Of a DNA stretch of 62,573 nucleotides, positions 49,935 to 61,370 are shown piece by piece. Position 1 is the stretch's first letter; the number at the start of each line of letters is the position of its first letter. A model generated the notes under the pieces. That model was not told the DNA's origin and did not search any database. It saw nothing but the letters and a program-made list of their open reading frames with translations. Origin of the DNA: Arenimonas fontis (lineage in GTDB: Bacteria; Pseudomonadota; Gammaproteobacteria; Xanthomonadales; Xanthomonadaceae). The stretch is from assembly GCF_008386465.1 (NCBI RefSeq), contig NZ_VUOD01000011.1, forward strand, positions 1-62,573. The letters run 5' to 3'. Made by a program: the position numbers and the translations under genes.

Positions 49935-49988
49935 CGCCCCGTCCGGGGCGTGGCCGCTGCTCCGACCCCGCGGGCGAAAGCCTATAAT
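49935..49988 (+). promoter_or_regulatory. Hairpin, 18-bp repeat and TATAAT before the gene at 49998
   Basis: CGCCCCG-TC-CGGGGCG (49935-49950) is a 7-bp hairpin that may help end folE. GCCGCTGCTCCGACCCCG (49953-49970) repeats the sequence at 34651-34668 exactly. TATAAT (49983-49988) lies nine bases before the next ATG, so its transcript would have almost no leader. No good -35 is present. Confidence 0.55.
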
Positions 49989-49997
49989 CGCCAGGCC

Positions 49998-50567
49998 ATG
50001 AGCGACCCCCGCGCCCAGATCAAGGCCCTCCGCGACGCCATGGTGGCGGCCTCCCCGCCCCAGGCCGGCGCCTGGCTGGTCCGCCTCGAAGCCATCGAGC
50101 AGGCGATGACGGCCCTGCTGGCCGAACGCGAACGCCTGCTGCATGACGTCGAGGCCGCCGAACATTCCCGCGATGCCGCCAAGCTGCAGCAGATGAAGAC
50201 GGCCGGACAGCTCAAGACCCTGCACAAGTCCCTGGCCGCCGCCGCCCCGGACGTGGCCGGCAGCAACGATCCGCAGTCCGATGCCCTGCGCCGCATCGAA
50301 TGGCTGGCCAACCATGGCGGATCCGACCCGGCAGCGGCCGAAGCCGCCAAGGCCGCCGAGATGGACGCGCCCATCCCCGGTCGCGCCGTGCTGGAGGCCG
50401 TGGCCGCCGGCGAGCGCAAGTTCACCAAGGCGCAGCTGGATTTCAGCATCGCCGAGGCCATGGTCCTGACCGGCTGGGAGATGACGCCGCTGGAGCTGAC
50501 CCAGAAGGGCGAGCCCTGGCTGGCCGAGCTGATCCTCAGGCACCAGCAGGGCGAAGCGGTCGGCTGA
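49998..50567 (+). CDS. Conserved-looking soluble protein, function unknown
   Basis: This 189-residue protein has no signal or membrane segment. The N-terminal half is helical and probably coiled coil (AQIKALRDAMV, then ERERLLHDVEAAEHSRDAAK), and the C-terminal part contains GRAVLEAVAAGERKFTKAQLDFSIAEAM and the end GWEMTPLELTQKGEPWLAEL. I do not recognise the family. Codon use matches the neighbours, which supports a real gene. The TATAAT nine bases before the ATG and the lack of a good ribosome site suggest a near-leaderless transcript. Its stop is 12 bases from the convergent oxidoreductase stop. Confidence 0.7.
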   Translation: MSDPRAQIKALRDAMVAASPPQAGAWLVRLEAIEQAMTALLAERERLLHDVEAAEHSRDAAKLQQMKTAGQLKTLHKSLAAAAPDVAGSNDPQSDALRRIEWLANHGGSDPAAAEAAKAAEMDAPIPGRAVLEAVAAGERKFTKAQLDFSIAEAMVLTGWEMTPLELTQKGEPWLAELILRHQQGEAVG

Positions 50568-50579
50568 GTGCCGGCGTCC

Positions 50580-53500
50580 TCAGGCGGCGTCGCGCGCCGC
50601 CTGCGGGTTGCGCCAGCGCGCCAGCAGTTCGGCCTCGCGGGCCTTGGCCCTGGTCAGGTGCGCTTCCTTGACGTGACCGTAGCCGCGGATGTGCTCCGGC
50701 ACCGAGGCGATCTCGGCGGCCAGGTCGGCATTGCCGGCATCCAGGCCCGCCAGCAGCTCTTCGATCACCTGTGCGTAGTCGGCGATCAGCCGCCGCTCCA
50801 TCCGCCGCTCCTCCGTGCGGCCGAAGATGTCGAAGGCGGTGCCGCGCAGGCCCTTCATCTTCGCCAGCAGCCTGAACAGGGTGAACACCCAGGGGCCGTA
50901 CTCCTTCTTGATCAGCCGGCCCTCGGCGTCGCGCCTGGAGAACAGCGGCGGCGCCAGGTTGAAGTGGATGCGGTAGTCGCCCTCGAACTGCTGCTCGATG
51001 CGCTTGCGGAACTGGCCCGAGGTGTACAGGCGCGCCACCTCGTACTCGTCCTTGTAGGCCATCAGCTTGAAGTAGTAGCGGGCCACCGCCTCGGTCAGCC
51101 TGGTCGAGCCCGGCAGCTTGCGCGCCTCGGCCTGGCGCACCTTGTCCACCAGGGCCAGGTAGCGGCCGGCATAGGCCTTGTCCTGGTAGTCGGTGAGGAA
51201 GGCGGCGCGGCGCTCGATCATCCGGTCCAGCGACTCGCTGATGTGTTCGTCGTCCAGCGGATCGGCCGGGCCGGTGGCGACCGGCTGCTCCGCCAGGCCG
51301 GCGGCTTCGAGCACCGCCTGCGGATCCACGGCGGCCAGGCGGCCCCAGGCGAAGGCCTGCTTGTTCATCTCCACCGCGGCGCCGTTGAGCTCGATGGCGC
51401 GGATCAGGGCCTCGAAGCTCACCGGCACCAGACCGCGCTGCCAGGCCACGCCCAGCATGAACAGGTTGGTGGCGATGGCGTCACCCAGCAGGGCGGTGGC
51501 GATCTCGGTGGCCGGCACCTGCAGCGGCTGGCGGCCGCCCAGGGCGGTGCGCACCGCCTCGACGATGCCGGCTGCCGGGAACTGCATGTCCGGCAGGCGG
51601 GTGAAGGGGCCGGGCATGGCCTGGTAGTCGTTCAGCACCACCTCGGTGCGGTCGGCGCGGATCTTCGACAGCGACCAGTAGTCGTTCACGACGACCATGT
51701 CACAGCCCAGCACCAGGTCGGCCTCGCCGGCGGCGATGCGCACGGCGTGGATGTCGGCCGGCGAGCGGGCGATGCGCACGTGCGTGGTCACCGCGCCGCC
51801 CTTCTGTGCCAGGCCGGTCTGGTCGAGCACGCTGGCGCCCTTGTTCTCCAGGTGCGCGGCCATGCCCAGCAGGGCGCCGATGGTCACCACGCCGGTGCCG
51901 CCGACGCCGGTGATCAGGATGTTCCAGGGCCGCTCGAGATCGGAGCGGAACTGCGGCTGCGGCAGCCGCGCCAGGCGCTCGGACGCGTCCACCCCCTTGC
52001 GCTTGCGCAGGCCGCCGCCCTTGATGGTGACGAAGCTGGGGCAGAAGCCCTGCACGCAGCTGAAGTCCTTGTTGCAGTTGCTCTGGTCGATCTCGCGCTT
52101 GCGGCCGTACTCGGTTTCCTTTGGCAGCACGCTGACGCAGTTGGACTTCAGGCCGCAATCGCCGCAGCCCTCGCAGACCAGCGAGTTGATGGCGATGCGC
52201 TTGGCCGGGTCCGGCATCTTGCCGCGCTTGCGCCGGCGGCGCTTCTCGGCGGCGCAGGTCTGGTCGTAGATCAGCACGGTGGTGCCAGGAGTCTCGCGCA
52301 GGCGCCTCTGCACCGCGTCGAGTTCCTTGCGGTCGTGGAACTCGACGCCGGCCGGGAAGATGGACTTGTCCGACCACTTCTCGATGTCGTCGCTGAGCAC
52401 GACGATGGTCTTCACGCCCTCGCTGCGCACCTGGTGGGCGATGTCGGGCACGGTCAGGGTGCCGTCCACCGGCTGGCCGCCGGTCATGGCGACGGCGTCG
52501 TTGTAGAGGATCTTGTAGGTGATGTTGACGCCGGCGGCGATGGACTGGCGGATGGCCAGCGAGCCGGAGTGGAAGTAGGTGCCGTCGCCGAGGTTCTGGA
52601 AGACGTGCTTCTCCTCGGTGAAGGGCGCCTGGCCGGCCCAGGTGACGCCTTCGCCGCCCATGTGGGTGAAAGTGTCGGTGCGGCGGTCCATCCAGGTGAC
52701 CATGTAGTGGCAGCCAATGCCGCCGAGCGCGCGCGAGCCCTCCGGCACCACGGTCGAGGTGTTGTGCGGGCAGCCCGAACAGTAGTGCGGCACGCGCGGG
52801 AAGTTGGCCCGCGGCAGGGCAAGCTCTTTTTCCTTGGCGGCGATCCACTTCAGGCGGTCGTCCATGGCCTCGGAGCGGAAAAAGCGCTGCACGCGGCTGG
52901 CGATGACACGGGCGATGCGGGCCGGGGTCAGCTCGTTGGTGCTTGGCAGCACCCAGTTGCCGTCCTCGTCGTACTTGCCGACGATGCTGGGGCGCTTGCC
53001 GTGCTCCCAGTTGTACATGTATTCCTTCATCTGCCGCTCGACGAAGCTGCGCTTCTCCTCGACGACGATGATGTCCTCCAGGCCGCGGGCGAACTCGCGG
53101 ATGCCCAGCGGTTCCAGCGGCCAGGTCATGCCGACCTTGTAGACGCGGATGCCGATGTCCTCGGCCACCCTGCGGTCGATACCCAGGTATTCCAGGGCCT
53201 GCAGCACGTCCAGGTAGCTCTTGCCGGTGGTGACGATACCCAGGCGCGCCTTCGGCGAATCAATGACCACCTTGTCGATGCGGTTGGCGCGGGCGAAGGC
53301 CTGCGCTGCCTTCACCGCGTACTGGTGCAGGCGCATCTCCTGGTCCAGCGGCGGATCCGGCCAGCGGATGTTCAGGCCGCCCGGCGGCAGTTCGAGGTCG
53401 GTGGGCAGGACGATGTCGAGCTGGTGCGGGTTGACGTTCACCGAGGCCGAGGACTCCACGGTTTCGGCGATCGTCTTGAAGCCGATCCAGCGGCCGGTGT

Positions 53501-54107
53501 AGCGGCTCATGGCCCAGCCCAGCAGGCCCATGTCCAGGATGTCCTGCACGCCGGCCGGGTTGAGCACCGGCATCATTGCGCTCTCGAACTCGCCCTCGGA
53601 GCCGTGCGGCAGGGTCGAGCTGCGGCAGGCGTGGTCGTCGGCGGCCAGGGCCAGCACGCCGCCGAAGCGCGAGGTGCCGGCGGCGTTGCCGTGCTTGAAG
53701 ACGTCGCCGCAGCGGTCCACGCCCGGGCCCTTGCCGTACCACATGGCGAACACGCCATCCACCTTGGCGCCGGGGAAGAGGTTGGTCTGCTGGCTGCCCC
53801 AGACCATGGTCGCGCCCAGGTCCTCGTTCAGGCCGGGGGTGAACTCGATGTTCGATGCCTTCAGGTGCTTGCGGGCCCGCCACAATTCCAGGTCGAAGCC
53901 GCCCAGCGGCGAACCGCGGTAACCGGAGATGAAGCCGGCGGTGTTCAGCCCGGCGGCCCGGTCGCGCATCTGCTGCATCAGCGGCAGGCGCACCAGGGCC
54001 TGCACGCCGGAAAGGTAGATCCGGCCCGTTTCCCGCGTGTACTTGTGTTCGAGCGTGTACTCGCGGTCGACCGGGGCGGCGGCGGGGGTCGGAGCGGGGC
54101 TGGACAT
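50580..54107 (-). CDS. Indolepyruvate ferredoxin oxidoreductase, fused IorA-IorB type
   Basis: This 1175-residue enzyme oxidatively decarboxylates aryl 2-oxo acids such as indolepyruvate, with thiamine diphosphate and iron-sulfur clusters, to aryl-acetyl-CoA. In order it shows a pyrimidine-binding domain (FISGYRGSPLGGFD), CSGCPHN near residue 440, the thiamine site GDGTYFHSG near 505, a cysteine-rich cluster region (CEGCGDCGLKSNC, then NCNKDFSCVQGFC, about 640-690) and the IorB gamma domain from ITGVGGTGVVTIGALL near 735. The single-chain form occurs in aerobic proteobacteria. The start giving MSSPAPTPAAAP has TATAAT (minus 54143-54138) about 31 bases upstream. It fits aromatic amino acid breakdown with PhhA. 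Confidence 0.93.
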   Translation of the reverse strand: MSSPAPTPAAAPVDREYTLEHKYTRETGRIYLSGVQALVRLPLMQQMRDRAAGLNTAGFISGYRGSPLGGFDLELWRARKHLKASNIEFTPGLNEDLGATMVWGSQQTNLFPGAKVDGVFAMWYGKGPGVDRCGDVFKHGNAAGTSRFGGVLALAADDHACRSSTLPHGSEGEFESAMMPVLNPAGVQDILDMGLLGWAMSRYTGRWIGFKTIAETVESSASVNVNPHQLDIVLPTDLELPPGGLNIRWPDPPLDQEMRLHQYAVKAAQAFARANRIDKVVIDSPKARLGIVTTGKSYLDVLQALEYLGIDRRVAEDIGIRVYKVGMTWPLEPLGIREFARGLEDIIVVEEKRSFVERQMKEYMYNWEHGKRPSIVGKYDEDGNWVLPSTNELTPARIARVIASRVQRFFRSEAMDDRLKWIAAKEKELALPRANFPRVPHYCSGCPHNTSTVVPEGSRALGGIGCHYMVTWMDRRTDTFTHMGGEGVTWAGQAPFTEEKHVFQNLGDGTYFHSGSLAIRQSIAAGVNITYKILYNDAVAMTGGQPVDGTLTVPDIAHQVRSEGVKTIVVLSDDIEKWSDKSIFPAGVEFHDRKELDAVQRRLRETPGTTVLIYDQTCAAEKRRRRKRGKMPDPAKRIAINSLVCEGCGDCGLKSNCVSVLPKETEYGRKREIDQSNCNKDFSCVQGFCPSFVTIKGGGLRKRKGVDASERLARLPQPQFRSDLERPWNILITGVGGTGVVTIGALLGMAAHLENKGASVLDQTGLAQKGGAVTTHVRIARSPADIHAVRIAAGEADLVLGCDMVVVNDYWSLSKIRADRTEVVLNDYQAMPGPFTRLPDMQFPAAGIVEAVRTALGGRQPLQVPATEIATALLGDAIATNLFMLGVAWQRGLVPVSFEALIRAIELNGAAVEMNKQAFAWGRLAAVDPQAVLEAAGLAEQPVATGPADPLDDEHISESLDRMIERRAAFLTDYQDKAYAGRYLALVDKVRQAEARKLPGSTRLTEAVARYYFKLMAYKDEYEVARLYTSGQFRKRIEQQFEGDYRIHFNLAPPLFSRRDAEGRLIKKEYGPWVFTLFRLLAKMKGLRGTAFDIFGRTEERRMERRLIADYAQVIEELLAGLDAGNADLAAEIASVPEHIRGYGHVKEAHLTRAKAREAELLARWRNPQAARDAA

Positions 54108-54137
54108 GGGAATTCCGGGCGTGGGCAAAGACGCCGA

Positions 54138-54143
54138 ATTATA
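54138..54143 (-). promoter_or_regulatory. Candidate -10 box for the indolepyruvate oxidoreductase gene
   Basis: A perfect TATAAT on the minus strand lies 30 bases before the start codon in the 189-bp divergent gap. The expected -35 position is GC-only, so an activator would be needed. Confidence 0.5.
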
Positions 54144-54296
54144 CAGGCCCGTCTTCATCGGCCCCGGCACGCCCTGGCCGGATCGGCGGCCCGCCGGCGT
54201 TCTCGCCCTTGCCGACCGGACAGGGCGGCCGGGCGGTTTTCCAGCCGCCGCCGACCGGTTTACAGTGCAGCCTCCGCCACAGGGGACTGGCGACAG

Positions 54297-55493
54297 ATGG
54301 GTTTGTCCGACCTCCGCGTCATGTTGGTCGAGGACCACGGCTTCCAGCGCCGGCTGGGGCTGCGCCTGCTCGCGGACCTGGGGGTGGCGAACCTGCACGA
54401 GGCCGCCGACGGCTTCCAGGCCCTGGAGGTGCTGCGCCGGCTCGAAACCCCGCCCGACGTCATCCTGGTGGACCTGGACATGCCCGGCATGGACGGCGTC
54501 GAGTTCATCGGCATCGTCGCCGAGGAGCGACTGGCCCATTCCATCGCCGTGGTCAGCGCCATGGAACCCGCCTTGCTGCACACGGTTCAGGTGATGGCCA
54601 AGGCTTCCGGCCTGAAGGTGCTGGGTTGCATCGAAAAACCGCTCACGCCCGGCAAGTTGACCACCGTGTTGTCCCTGTACGACATGGACCCGGCCACGGC
54701 CGCGGCCGCCCTGGACGTGCAGGTGTCGCTGGAGGACGCCCGCCTGGCGCTGTCGCGCGGCGATATCCAGGCCTGGTTCCAGCCGCAGGCCGAGTTCCAC
54801 AACGGCAAGATCGTCGGCGTCGAGGCCCTGGCCCGCTGGCGCCTGGCCGACGGCCGCATGGTGCCGCCGACCGTGTTCGTGCCGGTGATGGAGGCCGGCG
54901 GCCTGGCCGACGAACTGACCAGCCTCATGCTGGTGCAGGCCTGCGCCTGGTCCAAGCGCTGGGCGGCCCGGGGCCTGTCCCTGAAGGTGTCGGTGAACGT
55001 GTCCGGGCACAACCTGACCGGTCCGGAAGTGGCCGACCGCTACGAGGACATCCTGCGCGAGCACGGCCTGAAACCCGACCAGGTGGTGCTGGAGATCACC
55101 GAAAGCTCGGTGATGAGCGACACCGCCCGCGGCCTGGGCATGCTGGCGCGGCTGCGGCTCAAGGGCTTCGGCCTGAGCGTGGACGATTTCGGCACCGGCT
55201 ACTCCTCGCTGTCGCAGCTGTCGCAGATCCCGTTCACGGAGCTGAAGATCGATCGCGGTTTCGTCAGCGGCGCCACCGTCCAGCCGCGCAAGCGGGCCAT
55301 GATCGAAACCAGCCTGGATCTGGCGCGCAAGCTGGGTCTGGACGTGGTGGCCGAGGGGGTGGAGACGGAAGAAGAATGGCAGTTGCTGGCCCAGCTCGGC
55401 TGCGATGTCGCCCAGGGCTACCTGATCGCGGCGCCGGTGCCCGGCGAACAACTGCACGACGCCATCCAGCGCTGGCGCCAGGCGCATCCCTGA
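54297..55493 (+). CDS. Response regulator with EAL phosphodiesterase domain (RocR-like)
   Basis: This 398-residue protein has an N-terminal receiver (E12/D13, phospho-site D59 in VDLDMPGMDG, Lys in CIEKPLTP) and a C-terminal EAL domain. All EAL catalytic elements are present: GVEALARW, SVNVSGHN, EITESSV, DDFGTGYSS, KIDRGF and EGVETEEE. It should therefore hydrolyse c-di-GMP under control of phosphorylation, as RocR of Pseudomonas does. The ATG at 54297 is chosen because the receiver begins at once. A hybrid kinase gene starts 12 bases after its stop, which gives a clear partner. Confidence 0.92.
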   Translation: MGLSDLRVMLVEDHGFQRRLGLRLLADLGVANLHEAADGFQALEVLRRLETPPDVILVDLDMPGMDGVEFIGIVAEERLAHSIAVVSAMEPALLHTVQVMAKASGLKVLGCIEKPLTPGKLTTVLSLYDMDPATAAAALDVQVSLEDARLALSRGDIQAWFQPQAEFHNGKIVGVEALARWRLADGRMVPPTVFVPVMEAGGLADELTSLMLVQACAWSKRWAARGLSLKVSVNVSGHNLTGPEVADRYEDILREHGLKPDQVVLEITESSVMSDTARGLGMLARLRLKGFGLSVDDFGTGYSSLSQLSQIPFTELKIDRGFVSGATVQPRKRAMIETSLDLARKLGLDVVAEGVETEEEWQLLAQLGCDVAQGYLIAAPVPGEQLHDAIQRWRQAHP

Positions 55494-55504
55494 GGCTGTC
55501 GGCG

Positions 55505-58354
<2,850 letters not shown>

Positions 58355-58472
58355 GCGGTGGCGCGGTTTGCTGAGCCCTGCCCCGGGGTTTCGCCGGCCC
58401 GGCACGCATCGCCGGGCGCAATCGCTTCAATGGCCCGCTGCCCGCCCGCCTTCGTCGCCGCGCTTTCCCGCT

Positions 58473-60200
58473 TCAATAGCCGGCCGCCTGCCCGTCCTTG
58501 CGGCTCTCGCTGGCGCCGACATAGACGCCGTTTTCGTGGTCACGGGCGATGGCCTGGTAGCCGCCGTAGGGGCCGTCGGCGAACTGGATGCGGTGGCCGC
58601 GGCGCATCAGCTCGCGGATGGTCTCGTAGGGGAAGCCGGTTTCCAGGTTGAGCACGCCGCCGTCACGCATCTCCACCAGCTGGCCGGCCGGGTCGGTGCT
58701 GCCGTCGTGGTGGATGCGCGGGGCGTCGCCGGCTTCCTGCAGGTTCATGCCGAAGTCCACCAGGTTCATCACGATCTGCACATGGCCCTGCGGCTGCATG
58801 GCGCCGCCCATCACGCCGAAGCTGACCCATGGCTTGCCATCCCTGGTGATGAAGGCGGGGATGATGGTGTGGAATGGGCGCTTGCCGGGCGCATAACTGT
58901 TGGGATGGCCGGGCTTGAGCACGAACTGCTCGCCGCGGTCCTGGAAGATGAAGCCCAGGCCGGGCGGGGCCATGCCGCTGCCCATGCCGCGGTAGTTGGA
59001 CTGGATCAGCGAAACCATCATGCCGTCCTTGTCGGCGGTGGTCAGGTAGATGGTGTCGCCCTGGTTGAGCACGGCGCCGGCGTCCACGGCGCGGGCGGCG
59101 CGATCGGGGGCGATCAGGGCGCGGCGCCCGGCGGCGTAGTCCTTGGAGATCAGCCGCTGCACCAGCGCCTGCGCGGCCTTGCGGTCGTCCTCGGGGAAGA
59201 AATCCGGATCGGCATACCAGCGGGCGCGGTCGGCGAAGGCCAGCTTCTTGGCCTCGACGAACAGGTGCACGTGCTCGGCGCTGCCGAAGGGAATCCTCGA
59301 GAAGTCGTAACCCTCGAGGATGTTGAGCATCTGCAGGGCGGCAATGCCCTGGCCGTTGGGCGGCAGTTCCCAGACCTCGACGCCACGGTAGCCGGTGCCG
59401 ACCGGCTCGACCCACTCGCCCTGGTGCGTGGCCAGGTCCTCGTAACGCAGGAAGCCGCCGTTCTGGCGGAAGTAGGCGTCAATGCGGCGGGCGACCTCGC
59501 CCTTGTAGAAGGCGTCACGGCCCTCGCGGCCGATGGTTTCCAGGGTGTTGGCCAGGTTGGGATTGCGCCAGAGCTCGCCCTTGCGCGGCGCGCGGCCGTT
59601 GATGGTGAACTGTTCGGCGAAACCGGGCCACTTCGACAGCACCGGCACGCTGCGACCCCAGTAGTGGGCAATGGTCTCGTGCACCGGGTGGCCCTTGCGG
59701 GCATAGTCGATGCTCGGTTGCAGCACCTCGCGCATCGGCAGGCGGCCGAAGCGGCCATGCAGGGCGAACCAGGCATCCACCGTGCCGGGCACGGTGACGG
59801 GCAGCGGGCCGTGCGGCGGAATTTCGGTGTAGCCGTTTTCCTGGAACCACTCCAGGGTGAGCGCGCGCGGCGAGCGGCCGGAGCCGTTGTAGCCGTACAG
59901 CTTCTTCGTCTTCGGGTCCCAGACGATGGCGAACAGGTCGCCGCCGATTCCGTTGCCGGTCGGCTCCATCAGGCCGAGGGCGGCATTGGCGGCGATGGCG
60001 GCGTCCATGGCGCTGCCGCCGCGGCGCATGGTGTCCAGGGCGATCTGGGTGGCCAGCGGGTGCGAGGTGGCGGCCATGGCCTCGGGCGCGATCACTTCCG
60101 AGCGCGTGGCGAAGGGCTGGCCGGTGATGCGGTCGGCGCACATGGCGGGGGCTCCGGCGAGACTGGTGGCGAGGGCGAGCAGGGCGGGCAGGTGGCGCAT
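58473..60200 (-). CDS. ggt: Gamma-glutamyltransferase
   Basis: This is a periplasmic N-terminal-nucleophile hydrolase that cleaves or transfers the gamma-glutamyl group of glutathione. The 575-residue precursor has a signal peptide (RHLPALLALATSLAGAPAMC), the large subunit with HPLATQIALDTMRRGGSAMDA and NGIGGDLFAIVWD, and the self-cleavage threonine in NQGDTIYLTT near residue 380, followed by the small subunit with FGVMGGAMQPQGHVQ. It lacks the usual TTH motif at the cleavage point, as in one subgroup of family members. The ATG at 60200 opens the signal peptide. It supplies cysteine and glutamate from external peptides. Confidence 0.9.
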   Translation of the reverse strand: MRHLPALLALATSLAGAPAMCADRITGQPFATRSEVIAPEAMAATSHPLATQIALDTMRRGGSAMDAAIAANAALGLMEPTGNGIGGDLFAIVWDPKTKKLYGYNGSGRSPRALTLEWFQENGYTEIPPHGPLPVTVPGTVDAWFALHGRFGRLPMREVLQPSIDYARKGHPVHETIAHYWGRSVPVLSKWPGFAEQFTINGRAPRKGELWRNPNLANTLETIGREGRDAFYKGEVARRIDAYFRQNGGFLRYEDLATHQGEWVEPVGTGYRGVEVWELPPNGQGIAALQMLNILEGYDFSRIPFGSAEHVHLFVEAKKLAFADRARWYADPDFFPEDDRKAAQALVQRLISKDYAAGRRALIAPDRAARAVDAGAVLNQGDTIYLTTADKDGMMVSLIQSNYRGMGSGMAPPGLGFIFQDRGEQFVLKPGHPNSYAPGKRPFHTIIPAFITRDGKPWVSFGVMGGAMQPQGHVQIVMNLVDFGMNLQEAGDAPRIHHDGSTDPAGQLVEMRDGGVLNLETGFPYETIRELMRRGHRIQFADGPYGGYQAIARDHENGVYVGASESRKDGQAAGY

Positions 60201-60319
60201 GGACGTGGCTCCGGGCATGCCAGTGCGGGAAGATAGCGCGGTCGCGGTCGCGGCGCCGGCATCGCCCCCGGCGGCATGCCGACATCCGGCACTGACGGGC
60301 AACACGGAGACGCACGGGA

Positions 60320-61237
60320 ATGCCACCAGCCATGGCCTTGGACGCCTTCGCCCTGATCTTCGCCATGCTGGCCCTTGGCCTGTTGTTCCGGCGCCTGCAC
60401 TTGCTGCCGGAGAACGCCGGCGAAGTGCTCAATCTGGTGGTGCTCTACGTTTGCCTGCCGGCGGCGGTGCTGCTATACGCGCCACGGCTGCGGCTGGAGC
60501 CGGCCCTGCTGGCGGTGGCCGCCGTGCCCTGGCTGTTGCTGGCCGTGGTGGTGCCACTGGTGGCCCTGCTGGTGCGTTGGCTGCACCTGCGTCGTGACGA
60601 AGGGGCGGTGCTGCTGCTCTGCCTGGCCCTGGGCAACACCAGCTTTCTCGGCTATCCGCTGGTGCGGGCACTGCTGGGCGAGGAGGCGTTGCCGTACGCG
60701 GTGGTCTACGACCAGTTCGGCGCCTTCCTGATCCTGTCCACCTTCGGCCTGTACGTGCTGGCGCGCTACGGCGGCGACCACGAGCCGGGCTGGCGCGACA
60801 TGGCGCGGCGCATCGTCACCTTCCCGCCCTTCCTGGCCATGGTGTTCGGCCTGACGCTGATGCCGTCGGATCCGCCGGCCTGGATCGCCGGCGGACTGCA
60901 GCGTCTGGCCGACGCCCTGCTGCCGCTGGTGGTGCTGGCCATCGGCCTCGGCCTGCAGCTGCGGCTGCCGCTGGACGAGCTCAAGCCACTGGCGGCCGGC
61001 CTGGTGTCCAAGCTGTTGCTGTTGCCGCTGGTGGCCTGGGGCCTGGTGTGGCTGCTCGGCGTGCAGGGCACGATGCGCGACGCGGTGGTGCTGGAGTCGG
61101 CGATGCCGCCGATGGTCACCGCCGCCGCGCTGGCCATCTCCCACCGCCTGGCGCCACGCCTCGCCGCGGCCCTGGTCGGCTACGGCATCCTCCTTTCTCT
61201 GCTCAGCCTCCCCGCCTGGACTGCCGTCCTCCGCTGA
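60320..61237 (+). CDS. AEC family transporter (auxin efflux carrier type)
   Basis: This 305-residue protein has ten helices in two halves. The half-repeats carry the AEC pattern: LNLVVLYVCLPAAVLLY near residue 38, GNTSFLGYPLVRALLG near 108, and in the second half LPLVVLAIGLGLQLRLP and ESAMPPMVTAAALA near 262. Bacterial members export or import small organic acids such as malate or malonate. ACGGAGACGC precedes the ATG. It is divergent from ggt with a 119-base gap. Substrate unknown. Confidence 0.88.
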   Translation: MPPAMALDAFALIFAMLALGLLFRRLHLLPENAGEVLNLVVLYVCLPAAVLLYAPRLRLEPALLAVAAVPWLLLAVVVPLVALLVRWLHLRRDEGAVLLLCLALGNTSFLGYPLVRALLGEEALPYAVVYDQFGAFLILSTFGLYVLARYGGDHEPGWRDMARRIVTFPPFLAMVFGLTLMPSDPPAWIAGGLQRLADALLPLVVLAIGLGLQLRLPLDELKPLAAGLVSKLLLLPLVAWGLVWLLGVQGTMRDAVVLESAMPPMVTAAALAISHRLAPRLAAALVGYGILLSLLSLPAWTAVLR

Positions 61238-61248
61238 CCCGCCAACAC

Positions 61249-61282
61249 CTGACCCTTTGTTCTGACCCTTTGTTCTGACCCC
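61249..61282 (-). repeat. Left 13-bp GGGTCAG-type repeat pair
   Basis: Two tandem copies of CTGACCCTTTGTT (61249-61261 and 61262-61274) are followed by CTGACCCC. Read on the minus strand the unit is GGGTCAGAACAAA, one base from the unit of the right-hand array at 62447. It therefore faces that array in inverted orientation across the unknown gene. Confidence 0.8.
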
Positions 61283-61370
61283 AATATCTGGCGAGTGATG
61301 GAAGCCGGGTAGTGCGCGGAAGGGGGAGTGTGGCATGGTCGGGGCGTCACCCAGGCAGGAAGGAACTGGC

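Noticed and set aside
50568-55493. A 1641-codon open frame on the plus strand opposite the indolepyruvate oxidoreductase
   Set aside because: Its sequence is His/Gln/Gly-rich antisense translation typical of GC-rich DNA. Only its last 398 codons (REC-EAL) are a real protein.
54209-55504. Long upstream extension of the hybrid kinase frame
   Set aside because: It runs through the REC-EAL gene in another frame and has low-complexity Arg/Gly content. The GTG at 55505 with TGAGG gives a normal N-terminus.
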